NCBI GenBank assembly: GCA_003342895.1
Contig: PTFA01000091.1
Span: 3,144,057 to 3,208,056 of the forward strand
Direction: 5' to 3'
Length of the DNA stretch: 64,000 bases
Source of the DNA: Casuarius casuarius
Taxonomy: Eukaryota > Chordata > Aves > Casuariiformes > Casuariidae
A program made the translations under genes and the position numbers. Positions 13,463 to 27,140 of the stretch are shown one piece after another; positions within the stretch are counted from its first letter, which is position 1, and each line of letters opens with the position of its first letter. The notes beneath the pieces are model-generated. The model saw nothing but the letters and a program-made list of their open reading frames with translations, did no database searches and was not told the DNA's origin.

Positions 13463-15264
13463 TTATAAATAGATTTATACCAAATGAAAATAAAGCAGGC
13501 ATAAGCCCAAATAAAACACAGGATAAAAATTTGAAAGTGCTCACATGTTCTGTTTTGAATAGAGATTTCAGAGTTTAAATTCTGTTGACTCTCAATTGCT
13601 TTTTCTTTCCCAGAAAACCTTTCTAAAATTATCTAGACACCTAAATACTGTTGTTAATTTGACCATTTTGGAACCCCCAAATTAATATACTTTGGGAAAT
13701 TGAACACAGGCTTTTATGCTACACACAGACTTTAGCTCTACCTTAATGAGGTCACTTCCTTAAATTGTTGAAATTCGTCATACAAGCATGGCAGTAAGTC
13801 TCTAGGTGATTGTTCCAATTTATTGGATAAATGGATGAACTTTCAGGTGACGTTAGCTATAGGTGCAAAATCATGGTTTTAAATCTTGAATGAAAATTGC
13901 TAAGATGTGGTGTGGTAAGTGAAAGGCTAGATGCCTTTTTTCTCAATGTGTTCTTGCACAATATTCTCTTGACAAAATGTGCGTAAGAATATGTAGATGT
14001 AGCAATAATTTTCATTGTCTTGTGTAAATGACAATGGGGCACGCATGGTACTGAGCTTGCAATATTTGAAGTAAAGTTTTTATGAATGGATGGTGTGATT
14101 TGCTCTGGGTACTCAAACAGCTTTGTAGCTTTACTGTACTCTCCTGTGTCTTTCTATCACTAGGTACCAGGCAGTTGTTCACATCTAGTTTTATTTGCTG
14201 TGTTGGACATCCGTGGGCTAAGTGAATACAAACTGGACAAACCATGCATATTATTCTTGATATTCCATTGGTAAAATAGTGACATCTTATAAAGCAGAAA
14301 ATCCAATGAGTTAATTAAGGAAGAATTGTCTATGATTTCCTCTTACCTTTTATTTCCACCCCCCACTCCGTGAAAGTCTATGCAGTGGAGCTGCCTCTTG
14401 CCCCTTGTGCCAGAATGATTAATGGTGGTACCACAATGAGGTCAATTAGCTGGGGTCGGCTTGAAGCTGAAAGGTGGAGTGTGTTTCTTTATTGAACGCT
14501 GCATTCACACTCCAAACCGTGACCTGGACTACAGTGATTTATTACAGGGGCAGTGTTTTGATCACTTACCTTCAGTACCTTACCTTGGCTTCAGAAATCG
14601 GGTTTTCACTGTCAATTAAAATCTAGGAAAAGAGATCCATTCAAAATCTGAAATGTGAACCCCAACTAAAGATGGGGAGCCTGATGATGGTTTTCCAAAA
14701 AAATCTCTGTAAGCCTGAGACTAACAAAGAAATTAGATTATGTTCTCCTTCTGTGACAAAAAATTGCATCACTGACTGAACTTTCTACAGTCTTTTTCCT
14801 AACCAAGTTGAAATAGAGGAATGAAACCTGTCCTAACAAATTTTGAAGACGTACTAGGAAAAAAACCCTCTGCACCTAATACCTATATGGACGTGTCAAG
14901 GTAGGGGTACTCTCCAGTGTATAAATATAATGCATTTATTGATGAGCGATGTTTAGCACTTATGAGATATCTTTCAACAGAGGATCTTGAACTGTGATAC
15001 ATATATTAATTAAGCTTCTTGATGCTGTAGTGATGAAGCAAATCACTGCCATACTTATTGTAATGGTCAAACTAAAGAATAGAAAGACTATGGAGTTTTT
15101 TGTTTTGTTTTGATCCTGAAAGCTGCTGAGCCCCCAGACTGACTTGAACAGAGGCTGTCTGTGATTTAACCTAAGGACTTCCAGGACTAGTCCAAAAGTA
15201 TGATTTGTTCGAAATGCATTCATCATCATAATGAATCATAGCTTTTACCTGGTACTTTTAATCT

Positions 15265-15345
15265 TGTTGGCAGCAAAGCATTTCACAAAGGAGGTCAGGA
15301 TTATCACCTATTTGGAGAAGGGGAGAATTGAGGCAGAAGCATAAG
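15265..15345 (-). repeat. MIR/L2-type fragment (antisense)
   Basis: AAAGCATTTCACAAAGGAGG then TTATCACCTATTTGGAGAAG then GAATTGAGGCAGAAGC follows the reverse-complement order of a MIR 3' half: cgctttacaaa, attatccccattttacagat, gaaactgaggcacag. Confidence 0.55.
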
Positions 15346-15854
15346 CGATTTTGTTTTTTTCCTGTAACCTCAGCTTCCACTTCTTACTAATTGGTTACAA
15401 TTCTTTGAACACTTGTTCTCTTAAAGCTTAAATATATAATACCTTTCAAAATGTCCTTAATGCAAATTATTAGAGATGACTAGCAAGAGGTAAGACATGG
15501 CCATATCTGATAGATATGGGGGTAAGCATGTTAACTCAAAAATGCTGCCTTTTGTACTATTTGTTCTCTCCTTCCTCCCCCCCCCTCCCCCTTTTGAAGA
15601 ACATTGCACATTACATTGAGCTCATCCCATCTATTAAAAGTAATTGTGAGCAAAAATCTACTGGCAGATCTTCTGAAAGTCATCATGACTACTGCTTAAA
15701 TTATTTCTGAGATCACAATTCTGTTATGTTAGCCCACGTGCAAAATTAGAAGAGAGGCCAGTACCCAAATGGCATTCAATCAAAGACTGGAATTTTCTAG
15801 TGTGCAGAAGGGAGATACCCAATTATTTCTGCTTCTGAAAACCTGAGATTATAT

Positions 15855-15900
15855 TGACAGAGGCTCAGAGGTTAAATAGCACAGTGAGGGATATGTAACT
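15855..15900 (-). repeat. Short MIR-like remnant (antisense)
   Basis: AGGCTCAGAGGTTAAATAGC resembles the MIR antisense block 'ggcacagagaggttaagtaac'. It is too short for a firm family call. Confidence 0.3.
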
Positions 15901-16149
15901 AGTCTGAAATTATCAAGTAACTGATAGTAGATATGGGGGTTCATCAGGATCTCCTTTGCTGGACCACGCAACCTCTTGGAATCATGGGCAGGTGGAAAGC
16001 ACAGAATTTAATGCTGGTCCCCCAGAAACTTTTCAAAGATCATGAAAAGTCCTGCATAATTGTGTAGAAACATGCTTCAATAGTATTTTCCAAAATGTTT
16101 CTGGTTTGTTGTTGTGTTCCTCTCATCCCCTCCTGTCCCCTGCCCAAGT

Positions 16150-16330
16150 CTAATAATTAGAGATGGAGGATACCTATTAGATAATCAGGTCCATCCCCCC
16201 ACTGGTGCAGGATTATTCCCAGCAGATTATTTTTCTTGTGCATCGTCCAGACACTTTTTAAATGACTCATGCAATAGACATTCAGCTAGTTCCCATGGGG
16301 AGGGTATTCCATAGTCTAATAGTGCTGTCC
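16150..16330 (-). repeat. CR1 LINE fragment (antisense)
   Basis: The stretch includes TAGATAATCAGGTCCATCCC, then CCACTGGTGCAGGATTATTC, then GTGCATCGTCCAGACACTTT, then TTAAATGACTCATGCAAT, then GTATTCCATAGTCTAATAG. This is the antisense order of a sauropsid CR1 3' region, as I recall it. About 180 bases are recognisable. Confidence 0.7.
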
Positions 16331-16433
16331 ATTTGCATGGCTCGGTAGCTTCCTCACAAAACAACATAGCTTTTTAAACTCCTAGTAGAAAAGTGTGCAG
16401 GCATCTTTTGCAATACATTGCTTCTATTTTCAG

Positions 16434-16553
16434 TGGCGATGTTCAGTGTCAAATGTTGCAGAGGAAGATGAAATACCAACAGCGCACCCGGAGAGCTGCA
16501 CAGTACTGTGCACTGTTACATGAGACTGGACTTTGGTGTTGAGAGCTATGAAG
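16434..16553 (+). other. Exon-like segment, unproven
   Basis: A pyrimidine-rich run ending TTTTCAG precedes this 120-base segment, which ends AAG before GTATCA. Two frames stay open for most of its length, and it carries more CpG than the neighbouring DNA (GCGATG, GCGCACCCGG). One frame stops near the end of the segment, so it would at best be a non-coding or terminal exon. I do not recognise the peptides. Confidence 0.15.
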
Positions 16554-19500
16554 GTATCAATATAAAACAAGCAACATTATTGACAGCGGCATAAATGCAC
16601 ATAGTGCTGTACAGCACATAAAAATTGCAGTCTCTCCGTCTTTAAATAGCTTGGGCCTTGGTTTAGTGGGACTGCCTGGAACTGAGGATAGATGCAATAC
16701 TGTTTTTAGGATCAAGTTCTAAATATCAGCTGTCCAGTGGTAATCAGGTTATATCCTGAGGTTTAAGGTTTGACTTTATTTTAGTTTGAAGAGATACAAG
16801 TATTGGTTGTTTATGAATCAGTTTAATTTATGCAGTTGATTTTGTGTTCTTGCAGAATATAATCCCTCTCTATAGTCATCTGTCTCCTCAGTGGCTCACA
16901 GTCTTTGCTGTGTTTATCTTTGCAACCCCTCTGTAATATAGAGGAGTGTTGTCACCATTTGGAGTAAGTGATTTGAGCCGTGGCGAGCTGTGGCCCTCAA
17001 CCAAGGCTTTCTGTAGTCTTGGTAAGCATCTTAGCCATTCACTTACCAGTGCTGTTCCTTAGTTTATGAAGTACTATTGTATTTGTGGTTAAACATATGC
17101 AAAACCTCTCCTGTATCAAAGAACAGCATAAACAAGATAGAACTAATAGTTTAAAGATGACATTTAAGTGAATTTCCACTAGGATTTATCCACAGCAGTA
17201 GGATACCAGGCAGATTCATCTGAGATATAACTCAATAGTAAAATTCTACTCACTATTGGCGAATCTTTTTTTTTTCCCCAAGACAAATACAATAGCATTT
17301 TTTTCCCAGTATCTTCATGAGATTTAGCTGTAAATTATTTCCTCCTCTAGACTTTTCTTAGGCTTTTGTTGTTACTGCAGATTTTAAAATATGTGCAGCT
17401 AAAAAAAAATAGAGCTTATTTAAAACCTCACCTTTTCCAGTAGAATTTAGAGTAGTTTCTATGACATGCTATTTTATTCCTATAGATGCCTATTGACTCG
17501 GTGCCTATTCACTTTTATGAGACTTCTCCATTAGGGTTTGTAAGGGAGAGACGTATATTAGGTCCCTGGCCTGGTAAATTTTAATGACAATTTTGCATGG
17601 TTGACTTAATTCCTATTTCTCATGTCCCAGTCGTGCATATCTCTCTCCTTGTTCTTAAAGGGCTTGGTTCTTGCTTTTTGCATCTAATCCAATAACACAC
17701 ATAAGCATCTAACTTGTACCACAGATGTTAACATACAGTATTTTTCAAAGGCATGTTAGTCCCCAGATCTCACTGACTTTCAGTGGGAGTTGATTCCAAG
17801 CTGCCATGTTCACCTTCCATGTCAGTGGTATTCTGACACAATGATTAAAAGAGCTATAAAAATGAGGGGGGGAAGGAGATCTCTTATGGGGTGCTAGTTG
17901 TAGCCTTCTAGAATACTGTATCAAATCCTACAGGGTGGACTAGAAATAGTATAAAAGTAAATAATTTTCCATTAGCTTCTGCAGAACGTTCTGTAGAACT
18001 GTTTTGCACTTGCCCACTGAAAAGTATCCTACCTCACTGAGATTGCTTGTACTTGCTGTGGGGCCACCAAGCTCAGCATCTTGCAAGATGTCGCTGTTGA
18101 TGGCAACCGGATTTCAAAGGGTCATCAGCAACTTTGGAGAGATGCCGCAGCTCAGTCTATCTGCTATCTATGCGTTAATCACATACCATATTTACAGTGT
18201 GAATATGCTTAAACTTACAGGAAAATCACCTATATAAAGATGTTAAAATATTATCACTTCCAGTCCTTAATTGTAATGAGTTGAGCACAGCCACTTGCTC
18301 ACAAGAAGTAAATTTCCACTGGATATCCTAATTAGAGAGAGGCAATGAAGTAGATTTTGTAAGTATAATAGAATATGCATTTTATATATACATTTTCATG
18401 TTATCTGTGAGATATTCTCTTTGTCTCAGAAACTACTGTAGCATATTTGAAGAATGACTTTTCATGAGTTGCAATTTGTGTCTTTGAAACAAAAACCTTT
18501 AATAAGATGGTTTGTTAGGCAGAAACCTCACTTTGGGGGAAAATCAATTGCAAAGGAATGAAGTTATGCCATAGGTGGCATTCAGAACTTCCCATATACA
18601 AGCCAGCAGATATGTGACCTGTGTTGTCTAGTTCTTGATGTGTACTATAACAATTGAATATTCATCTCCAATGTTTTATAGCAGTGTGATTCAGGGAAGA
18701 TGACAATCCCGCTCTTCTTCTAGAGTATGGCTGGGAGGTTTTATACTGGTGAATGGTACTGTAAACAGCAACAATTCATGTGATTACATGTTGTGATATT
18801 GGGAGTGAAAATGGCATCCTTCCGTTGAAAATAAACTAAAAGAATCCTTAGTAGAAAATAATATCATAATGAATTTTCAATTTTCGTGACATTGGCTACA
18901 ATCATCAATGAATTTCTGTAGTAAACCACTGAATTCCATAGCATTGCTTGCAATTCCCATACCTGAAATAACCAATGGAAAGGATCTAAGTCGGATCTTG
19001 TAGGTTTTATAGGGGTATTTGTATAGATGGGTTTCTCCCTAGTAATCTCCATAAGGCTTTCCCTGACAGGGACAGGAACTTATGTAAACCTCAGCAGGAG
19101 CAGAAAATTTAAAATACAGTTGAAAGTGCCTGGAGCACTTTAATACCGTGAGCCAAACTTTCAGCAAGCATAAACTGGTTTAGTTCTCTTGAAGCCAAAT
19201 AAACCAGTTGAAGATCTCCTCAGTTCTCGAAGGAAAGGCTCTCCCTGTTGCACAGAAGTATGCTGCTTTTCCATTGCTACGAATGGTTTTGGTCGCTTTT
19301 TGGTTTTGTGCCCTGCCTTCCGAACAGGCTTGGTGTGCCACTGCATGTCTTCTGCCTTTGTCTGTGTGGGCATAGGGGCATACCTAGGGTAGCTTCTAGC
19401 AATCTCTGCACATATATAGTAGTCTTGTTTTAATATTTAATCGCTAATTGGTGTGGTGATCAAGGGACAGACAAGGAGCACTCTGACATCTGATCTCTTG

Positions 19501-20567
19501 AACTGATTACATGCACTTTGCACTACATGTTGTTTATCATGGTCAGGCTAATTTCCTTCACTGAGTGCTGATTTCTTTCTGTAAAGAAATCTCAGTCTGG
19601 GGCTTGTGAAGAGATACTTTTTTGGGGGAAAGGATTTCAATGTGCTTTGGACTCCTGTTATTAACCAGACTTCCCAATAAAAGCAGTGCAATTCCGTTGG
19701 ATGAATAGAATTGAATATTTTTCCACGCCCGCTCTTGCTCTCTGTCTGTTAAGGTTTGTTCTATATTCATTCTCTTTCTGTCTTTATTCATACCCTTCCT
19801 CCCTCTATTACCTCTCTTCTATTTTTCAGCAGAAATTTTAGATTTCAGAGCTCCTTTCTGTCTTAAAGGGAAAAAAAAATCCATAACCAAATGCAAGCTG
19901 CTAATCCTAACATCAGAAGAAGGTTTTCTTTCTTTCATTATGATGTTGATGAAGATTATTATTATTTGGAAGAAGGTGGTTAAAAAAAAAAAGACAGAAT
20001 TTGTCATTATTGTATAATTTAAAATTGCACAGCCTACAGCCCACAAAACAGAGCATGTAATTACACACTTACTAGAGGTAACAGCAGTGCTGATAATTAT
20101 TCTTTACACAGGAGAATCTCGCTGATATCCCAGAGTCGGAAAGTGGGAACTACAATATCTTTAATACCATCCTTAGAGACCCTCATAAGCAGAAGAGAAG
20201 TATGAGGAGGCACACAGGGTCCAGAGCAATATCTTCATCGTGCCAGAATGTCAGGGGCTTTAGTACAGCAGAAATCAATAGATTCAAGTACTTTTTTTTT
20301 TTTTTAAGGTACAATATTTTTCTTTTATGACCCTACCTACAGAAAGTACAGCAAAGCCAGAAGTACAGCGATGGTATGAAACAAACATTTTGAATGGAAG
20401 CCATGTCAATTTAGAAGAATAGCGAGCTAAGATTTATTCATTTATTTATTTACTTTTAAGATTTGCTCTGCTGCAAGGATGTGTTATCCATCTCTGGGCT
20501 GTACCCTAAAATTTCTTTGGCATTAAATCCCCAGATTATTTTCCTAATGTCCCCCCACCCCACGCCT

Positions 20568-20619
20568 ATTTTTTTTTTTTTTAGTTTTCTTTCTTTTTTT
20601 TTCTTTTTTTTTTTTTTAA
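20568..20619. repeat. Interrupted poly-T tract
   Basis: About 50 bases of T runs broken by single C, A and G bases. No retroposed gene body is recognisable next to it. Confidence 0.8.
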
Positions 20620-21694
20620 TGTATTGCTCCCTCTAGCTGTTCTCTCTCCACCTTGTTTAGCATTTTGTCTTCTTGATTTAAATAACAACAGTTCAGATTT
20701 GATCTTACCTTTGGTGTAATGGGAAGTGTGGCATTTCACTTGGTGATTCTTACACTAAGCTAGAAAATAATCTGTTGGAGAATCTTCCCCATCCCTATTT
20801 TTTTTTTCCAGTAGTTCATTTAAATCAGAGTGTGATTTATTGACAAATATTGCTCCCCGTACTTTGCTAAGTGGTGTTTTATTTTCCAGGTAATTCAGTT
20901 GACTTTTAAGAAATAAAATGCTATTTACTCTGGAAGCAAACAGAGCAAAACTTTTTCTCTGTCCAATATTTTGCCATTTTACTTTGCCTAGATGGCACAA
21001 AATGATGGAACTTTAATTGTCCATCAAAAAGATTCATGGAGCAGAGCTCTAAATTAGGGTATGTTATAAGATGGATGAAAAATTTGGTGGCACCTAATTT
21101 TCATGTGATGTTGGGTCTGATCAGATTGATTGTCATATTGTGGATATTAGAGTATCCTCTGGGTTGCTCTAACTTAAGCCATCAAGTTAGGTCTGGTGCG
21201 GCTGCCTGATGTGAATGAGGGAGGCTTATCTTGCTCCTTGGTGGTCTCAGTTCTGCCCGATCAAATCTCTGTGTTGGTGAGAATCTGGGTCACGGTCACA
21301 GGGAGCCAACATGAATAGTAATGTGCATGAAGCAGTTGGGGAGAAGTCAGGGGACATAAAGTTAATTAAAAAAAAAATCTGTTCTTAATATCTCTAATAA
21401 CAAACTTAAAATGACAGAAAGATCTCAGAAGTTGGTTTAAAAGGGAAATCAAACTGTTCAATCTCCACCTTTAGCATAGACTACTAGCTATTATCGCTTG
21501 ATTGCATGAAAGCAGGACTAGTTGTGGGGTTTTTTTGTTGTTGCTTTCCTTTGTAAGCAACTTTCTATTATTTCACATATTTCTCCTATAGTGTCTCTAT
21601 ATAGGGGGAATGGAATTAGGGTGAAAAAACATGTGTGCATTCCCTGTACAGTTATGTTTCTGTTCCAGATGACCTGGGATTCTCAGCGAGCAGC

Positions 21695-21850
21695 AGGAGG
21701 AGGTAGTGGAAAGGGTCAGAATTTCTGCCAGTCAGTTGCTCGTGTTTGGATGTTCTGAGCTCAAGTCCTAGTTCAGGCTCAGGCTGCTTCTGTGCCATTG
21801 CTGACTCACTTAACTGCTCTGTACCTGTTTCACGTGTGTGAAAGTCAGTT
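21695..21850 (+). repeat. MIR-like CORE-SINE fragment
   Basis: Blocks in MIR order: GAGCTCAAGTCCTAGTTCAG (B-box/'gttc-aatccc' region), TTCTGTGCCATTGCTGACTC, then ACTTAACTGCTCTGTACCTG. The antisense reading frame across it is a by-product of the repeat and not a gene. Confidence 0.55.
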
Positions 21851-21956
21851 ATTTTGGCAGTGTTCAGCATGCAGGTTTCAGCTTTTTCTCTTTTCAGAAA
21901 AGCAAAATACATCAGACGCGAAGTGTCTTGAATTGGATCTAAATAGTAAATGATTT

Positions 21957-21999
21957 TAAAAAAACAAAAAACAAAAAACCCCCCCCCACACACACACAG
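21957..21999. repeat. A-rich, poly-C and CA simple repeat
   Basis: An A-rich (AAAAAAC) stretch runs into about nine C bases and then five CA units. It may be the tail of a degraded element or simple-sequence slippage. Confidence 0.8.
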
Positions 22000-22377
22000 A
22001 GGAAGCCAAGCCTTGTAGTAGTCAAGACACAAATGACACGTAATTTTTATTTGCTCTCAAAATCTTGACATGGATAAGAAAGTTAAAGCAGTTGAAAACA
22101 TCAGCTCTTTACACTTACAAAGTAGGATAAATGGTCCTCTGGTAACTGTAAAACGGCAACTAATGTCTTAAAAGTTTTTAGGACTCTTCTTGAGGTTTAT
22201 TAATAGTGATAGATCCAAAATGAATCGGAGTCTCAGAAGCTGGAGCAATAGATACATATTTTTATATATATATGAGTTTAAAACCCATTGGAGTCACACA
22301 GAGATCATCTGTTTTCTTGGTAGTTGCCTGTGTTCCTTTGTTCTGTGATCTGCAGGATGGGTCATAGATGAAAAAGT

Positions 22378-22500
22378 ATTGAATCTGAGAGGTCTGGATT
22401 CAGCTTGTGGCTTTGCTACAGATTCCCTGAGTGACCTTGAGTAAATCACAAAACCTCCCTGTGCCTCAATTCTCCATTTTCAGAACTTGAGTAATGATTT
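22378..22500 (+). repeat. MIR CORE-SINE fragment
   Basis: GGTCTGGATTCAGCTTGTGG, TGAGTGACCTTGAGTAAATC and CCCTGTGCCTCAATTCTCCA follow the MIR consensus order closely. The CORE region is among the clearest in the window. Confidence 0.75.
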
Positions 22501-22503
22501 TTC

Positions 22504-22520
22504 TGTGTGTGTGTGTGTGA
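22504..22520. repeat. (TG)n microsatellite
   Basis: About eight uninterrupted TG units directly after the MIR-like copy at 22,378-22,500. Confidence 0.85.
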
Positions 22521-25500
22521 TTTATTCATCTAGTTTATTTGAAATATTCTTTAGGCTATGTATATTTTTATTTAACCTATGCCCGTATAGTCCCTGGAAC
22601 AATGGGGGAATGATCTTAGTAGCAACTCACAGGTGGTAACATCATAATAGTGGGTCATTTCTTCCTCCCCTTTCTACGATCTTTAAGAAACATCAGCTAA
22701 GTTAGTAAATTATTATTAGAGAAGCAAAGTATCATGTAATGACATGGGGTTCAGTTATGTGGAATGTAGATCAATGCAAGTGCCTTGCCTTCCCTTTGTC
22801 TAAAATACAAATGCAGCTTTTAGTAACTTTTGAATTACTGTGTTTGTTTTTGATTGGAAAAATGTTTCAGAGCCATCCCAAGAGGTCTGCATGGGAAACG
22901 GTAGCAAGTATTTGTCTTAGCAGTAGTCCTCAGAAGTTGTCTTGAAGCTTTGCAAAAAATTCAAGGAGCACTTGGGTCTGGCTTCCATTATTAAGATTAG
23001 AACCATAGTCTTGCTCTCAACTTTCTCTTTACCTGATGGTAAGAGTGTGCTGGCATACCAGGAGGTGGGTAGATATCCAGCTGTATGATCGATGCGCTCA
23101 AGGTCAGACGATGGACAAATGCCTGTGACAGGTCTGTTCAGTCATGGGATGGGAAGTGCCATTCTCTTTATTACAGTGTAGAACTGCTACCTTGCTCCTG
23201 TTTTGCATCTCCTGGTCCTGAAGCAAGAGTTAAAGGCTGAAAGAGTAAGTCTCATGCTGTGGGCAGGAGCTGTGACAGATCTGTTGTCTTCACTGACGTC
23301 TTTGCATTTCAGAGTCAGATAAGCAGCTCCACTTTTGGTCTGTCCCTTGATATTTATGCCCTCATCACCTCAGACTACCTGAAACCCACCCTCACCCTGC
23401 AGTTCTATGGCTACATCTGATCAGCTTTTCTTAGACTTGAAGTCTGCTGCTGAAAGTAAGGTGCTGTTACCATATTAATGCATGCATATATCTATTCTGA
23501 TAGCTGGTCTGATATCTCTCTTCGCTTTTTCGTCTGGATTATATCTTCGTGTTTTGTGATTCCCATGTTATATTACTAATTACTATTATTTCACACTTCA
23601 TAACATTTTGGTGACTAAAATGCTCTAGGGTTCAGAAGTTGTCTATTACATTTTAGCCCAGAGGAAACTTTGCATCTAGTTCCAACTTCCATCCCCAAAT
23701 ATGAATTTATATTGGAAATTCTGATGGATCCTGCCTGGGATTGGTGCAGCTCTGATAGAATATTGTAAAACACTGACTTTGTTACACATTGAGATCGGGA
23801 TATTCCCCCCCCCCCTTCTTTTCTTTTGTGTAAATCTGTTTTCACCACAGGAGCACATGCTGTCTCTTCTGGCTACAACACTACTTACTAATTCATCGAT
23901 TCATCTTTAATGAGGCCCCCTGCCAATGTTTAAATAGCATTCGGAACAAAGAAAAAGGCAACATTTCCAAAACAGCTGCTTCTCTCCAATCTTGACATAT
24001 CAGCCTTTCAGAATTTCAAGCAAATTTTTTGTTCTTCCCTAAAGTTGGTAATTTATAATTTAGGTGTAGCTTTATAATTAATTTTTCGCAGGACAGAGGA
24101 AAAATAGTAAGAGATAGGAAGGGGGGGAGCGAAGAGTAAAATTTCCCTCAGGCTGTTATGATACATGAAACCAACATGGGTTCTGTGGATTGCACTAGCA
24201 TTGCAGATATAACAGTGGGAGAATTTTCCTTTGCAGCCAAAATCATTTGTTGTACATTGTGATTTGCTACAAGGACATAACAGAACAAAGTTTCTCTGCC
24301 CCTGTACATGCAGCTTTACTATGTCGAATTGCTTAACGCTTGTCATATTTGGGCTGGTTTCATACACTGCTCCTAATAGGAATGTGTGTTACCTTGGTCA
24401 ATACAGTTGTTATGATGATTTCTATATTTCCTGAGGAGTGGCTGAAATCACTGCAATCATGCAAATTGTGCAAGATCAGGAGTCTCCTATCATGTGTATA
24501 TGTGTCATACTGGATTTTCAAATTCTGCTAAATTCCTGTGCTAAAGCCCCCCCTTTTTTTTTTCTTTTTTTTTTTTTTAGAAGTAACTTGGGCTTTCTAG
24601 ATGATGCTCATAATAGGAGCAATTCTTACATTCAGACGTGTCTCAATCTTGGAAAATTGTACTCAGTATGTACCGCACAGTTAACTGTTTTAAATAAATG
24701 GAAAGGTGAATGGTAGACAAGAGAGGATTGTTATTCACACATTATATATGAGGTATATAGAGGATGAGTGCCCAAGGTTCCACTAAGAGTCTCGTACAGA
24801 ACTGTATCAAATCCTTGAGTCGGCGCAGTGTCATCGCCAGCAGAACGCTCCCATCCTCTTTAAGGTCACTCTTAAGTGTGAGCATTCTAAAGGCTGCTTG
24901 TCCTTCCCAGAGTACTGAAGTACTTGCAGTAGCACGGGCTTCCTACTGCTCTATCTTCTTCCTGACAGAACAAAACTGCATAGCTGGGTTTAGTCCCCTA
25001 AATCAATATGTAATCTCTCTGAAAAAAACCCACCACTGTGGCTATCAAGTGTGCCCTGTGTATTTTGTACAGCCAGTAAGATGTGCGGTAAAGCACACTA
25101 GTCTGCTCAGAGAGACCCTGCAAGCAATCATCACCTTGTGGCAGCCTTTTCTTTTACCCACTGGGCTGCATTCAGATCTGTGACCTGGAGGTTAAGGGCT
25201 CCATGCCCTACTTTAAGTCTTTAGCTCCTTCAAACCAATTTATTTACCAGCCTCTTAATAGTAAATGAAAAGGTTTTATTCTTGTTTCTTCCCTCTTGTT
25301 GAACAGCAGAGGAGAGCTAAGCCAAACCAAGCCAATTATTTTTGTTTGTTATCACTCAGATACAACTAAAAGTTTTTGAATAAATGATCTCTTGGGGAGA
25401 AAGTGAAGGATGGCAATGGGATGGCTGAAATGGAAAACTAAAGGAAAAGTCATCTTTGCTTTGAGTGGTGCTTTTTCATTTTCCGAAAAAGCACAAATTT

Positions 25501-26884
25501 AACAATTTTTACTTTAAGCCACTTGACTAAAATGAGCAGGGTTTTTTTTGAATTTTCATTTTTTTAGAAGTGAAACAGATGAATACAGTAACAAAATACA
25601 ATTTCAATATGAAAACTCAAAGTATGCTCACTTCTAAGAAATATATTTTAAATATTTTGGCTGAAACCAAATTTTGAGAAATTTATGAAAAGTTTTAATT
25701 GAACCTTCATTTTTCAGATACAAAAAATTGTCAGTTATAGTAATCATTATGGATGTACAATGAAACATGCGTATATTTCTCCCTTGTGCAGAAACAGAGC
25801 ATCTCATAAGAGAAACGATACAAAATAGATGAGACGTGCATGGATACAATGAATATATGTAAGCAATAGTGCTGTGTAGTGTTCTGCTTGTTCTGCAATG
25901 ATCTACCGAGGAGCAGAGTTCAAAATTTCATTAGCCTGTGCTCTGCTTCCGTTTGCTCTGTTTTAAACCTAGTTAGTAAATCTTGGCTCAAAGCTGGTAG
26001 CTTTGCACAGCGATATTGATGGTGAGAAACCTGTATCTAATGGGTAAAGCCGATGGTGATCTCTGCAACAGTATGACCTGATATGCTCTGCAGTCTTTTC
26101 TATGGACTTCTTTTCACTTAAATTTCTCCTCAGGTGACCTGTCATCACTGTCAATGTGCACTGTATTGCCTCTTCTGCACCTCATTTAGGATGTGATGCA
26201 GATCTTTCCCAACTTCAAGCAGTAGGGTCTGGCATGGCAGCCCAAGCCGTAGACTGTGCTCTATTCCAGTCCAGTCCCCAGCACTGACCGAGGTGACAGA
26301 ACGGCTTTAGAGTGAATTGCATGGTTGTAACTGGACCCAGCAGCTGTAGAAGAGGTTCCCGTTCTCTTTCACTACAACAAAGTCCTATCTTTCCTTGACA
26401 ATGAGAGATACAGATAAATCAGTGAATATTTTAATACCCATGTGCTATCCAAACTGCAAGACCAATGTTTGCAAAGGAGCCCCAAACAGAAGAGAGGAAA
26501 TCTGTTGGAAAAGGAGAGGAAGTTGTGCATTCAAATTAATGTTGCACCAATTCATTTTTCAAAAGGTTGTTTTACGTTAAATCATAGCAAAAGTCCTACA
26601 GCCTCAGCATGCGCATATGCACACACAGGCTTGCCTAGAAACAACAGCAAAACAAAATGAAGGCAGTTTGGAGGCATTTCCTGGGAAAAAGATTCATGAT
26701 TCTGTTTCCATGGAAGCGACAGCACATCCCAAGTGGCAGTGAGAGCTGACAGAGCGCAGCTAGGAGAGTTAAAGTGCCATCTTCTTCTTCTTACTGAAGA
26801 GCAGAGCAGGGGGGCAGAGGTGGGGGGAACTGCTTTTAAAAAGAAAATAGAAAAATTTAAAAGGACAGATGGACATATGGTTAA

Positions 26885-26965
26885 AATGGAAAGTCTGGAG
26901 ATCTGTGTTGGTTCTCAGCTCTGCCATAAACTTCCTGTGTCCCTTTGGGCAACTTGCATAAGGCA
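26885..26965 (+). repeat. MIR-like fragment
   Basis: AGTCTGGAGATCTGTGTTGG, TTCTCAGCTCTGCCATAAAC and CCTGTGTCCCTTTGGGCAAC match the middle of MIR ('cagctctgccactta', 'tgtgaccttgggcaa'). Confidence 0.65.
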
Positions 26966-27140
26966 TCTTCCAGCTCCCATTGATATCAATCAGATACATC
27001 AGAGCCTTAAGCATTCTGGACAGTGTTCAGACTTTCTTCTCTGGCACCCAAGTAGTCTATAATGTTTCAAGTTCAAGTCTGGCTTAGTTTGCATGTTGAT
27101 CTGCTCTCTTAAGAATAAAACGCTCTCTTTGCTTTGTATA

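Larger units (their letters stand above)
11932..21694. other. Intergenic stretch with CR1 and MIR relics, no gene seen
   Basis: It contains the antisense CR1 fragments at 13,354 and 16,150, MIR/L2 pieces near 15,265 and 15,855, an exon-like segment at 16,434-16,553 and an interrupted poly-T tract at 20,568. A short palindrome CTCACTGACTTTCAGTGGGAG at about 17,769-17,790 resembles the repeat centre seen elsewhere. No supported coding exon. Confidence 0.5.

Noticed and set aside
21652..22032. 126-codon open frame on the minus strand
   Set aside because: It runs through the antisense of a MIR-like element and an A/C simple repeat, so it is a repeat artefact.
24764..25183. 139-codon open frame on the plus strand
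   Set aside because: No recognisable domain or splice context. Frames of this length are expected by chance in 64 kb read in six frames.
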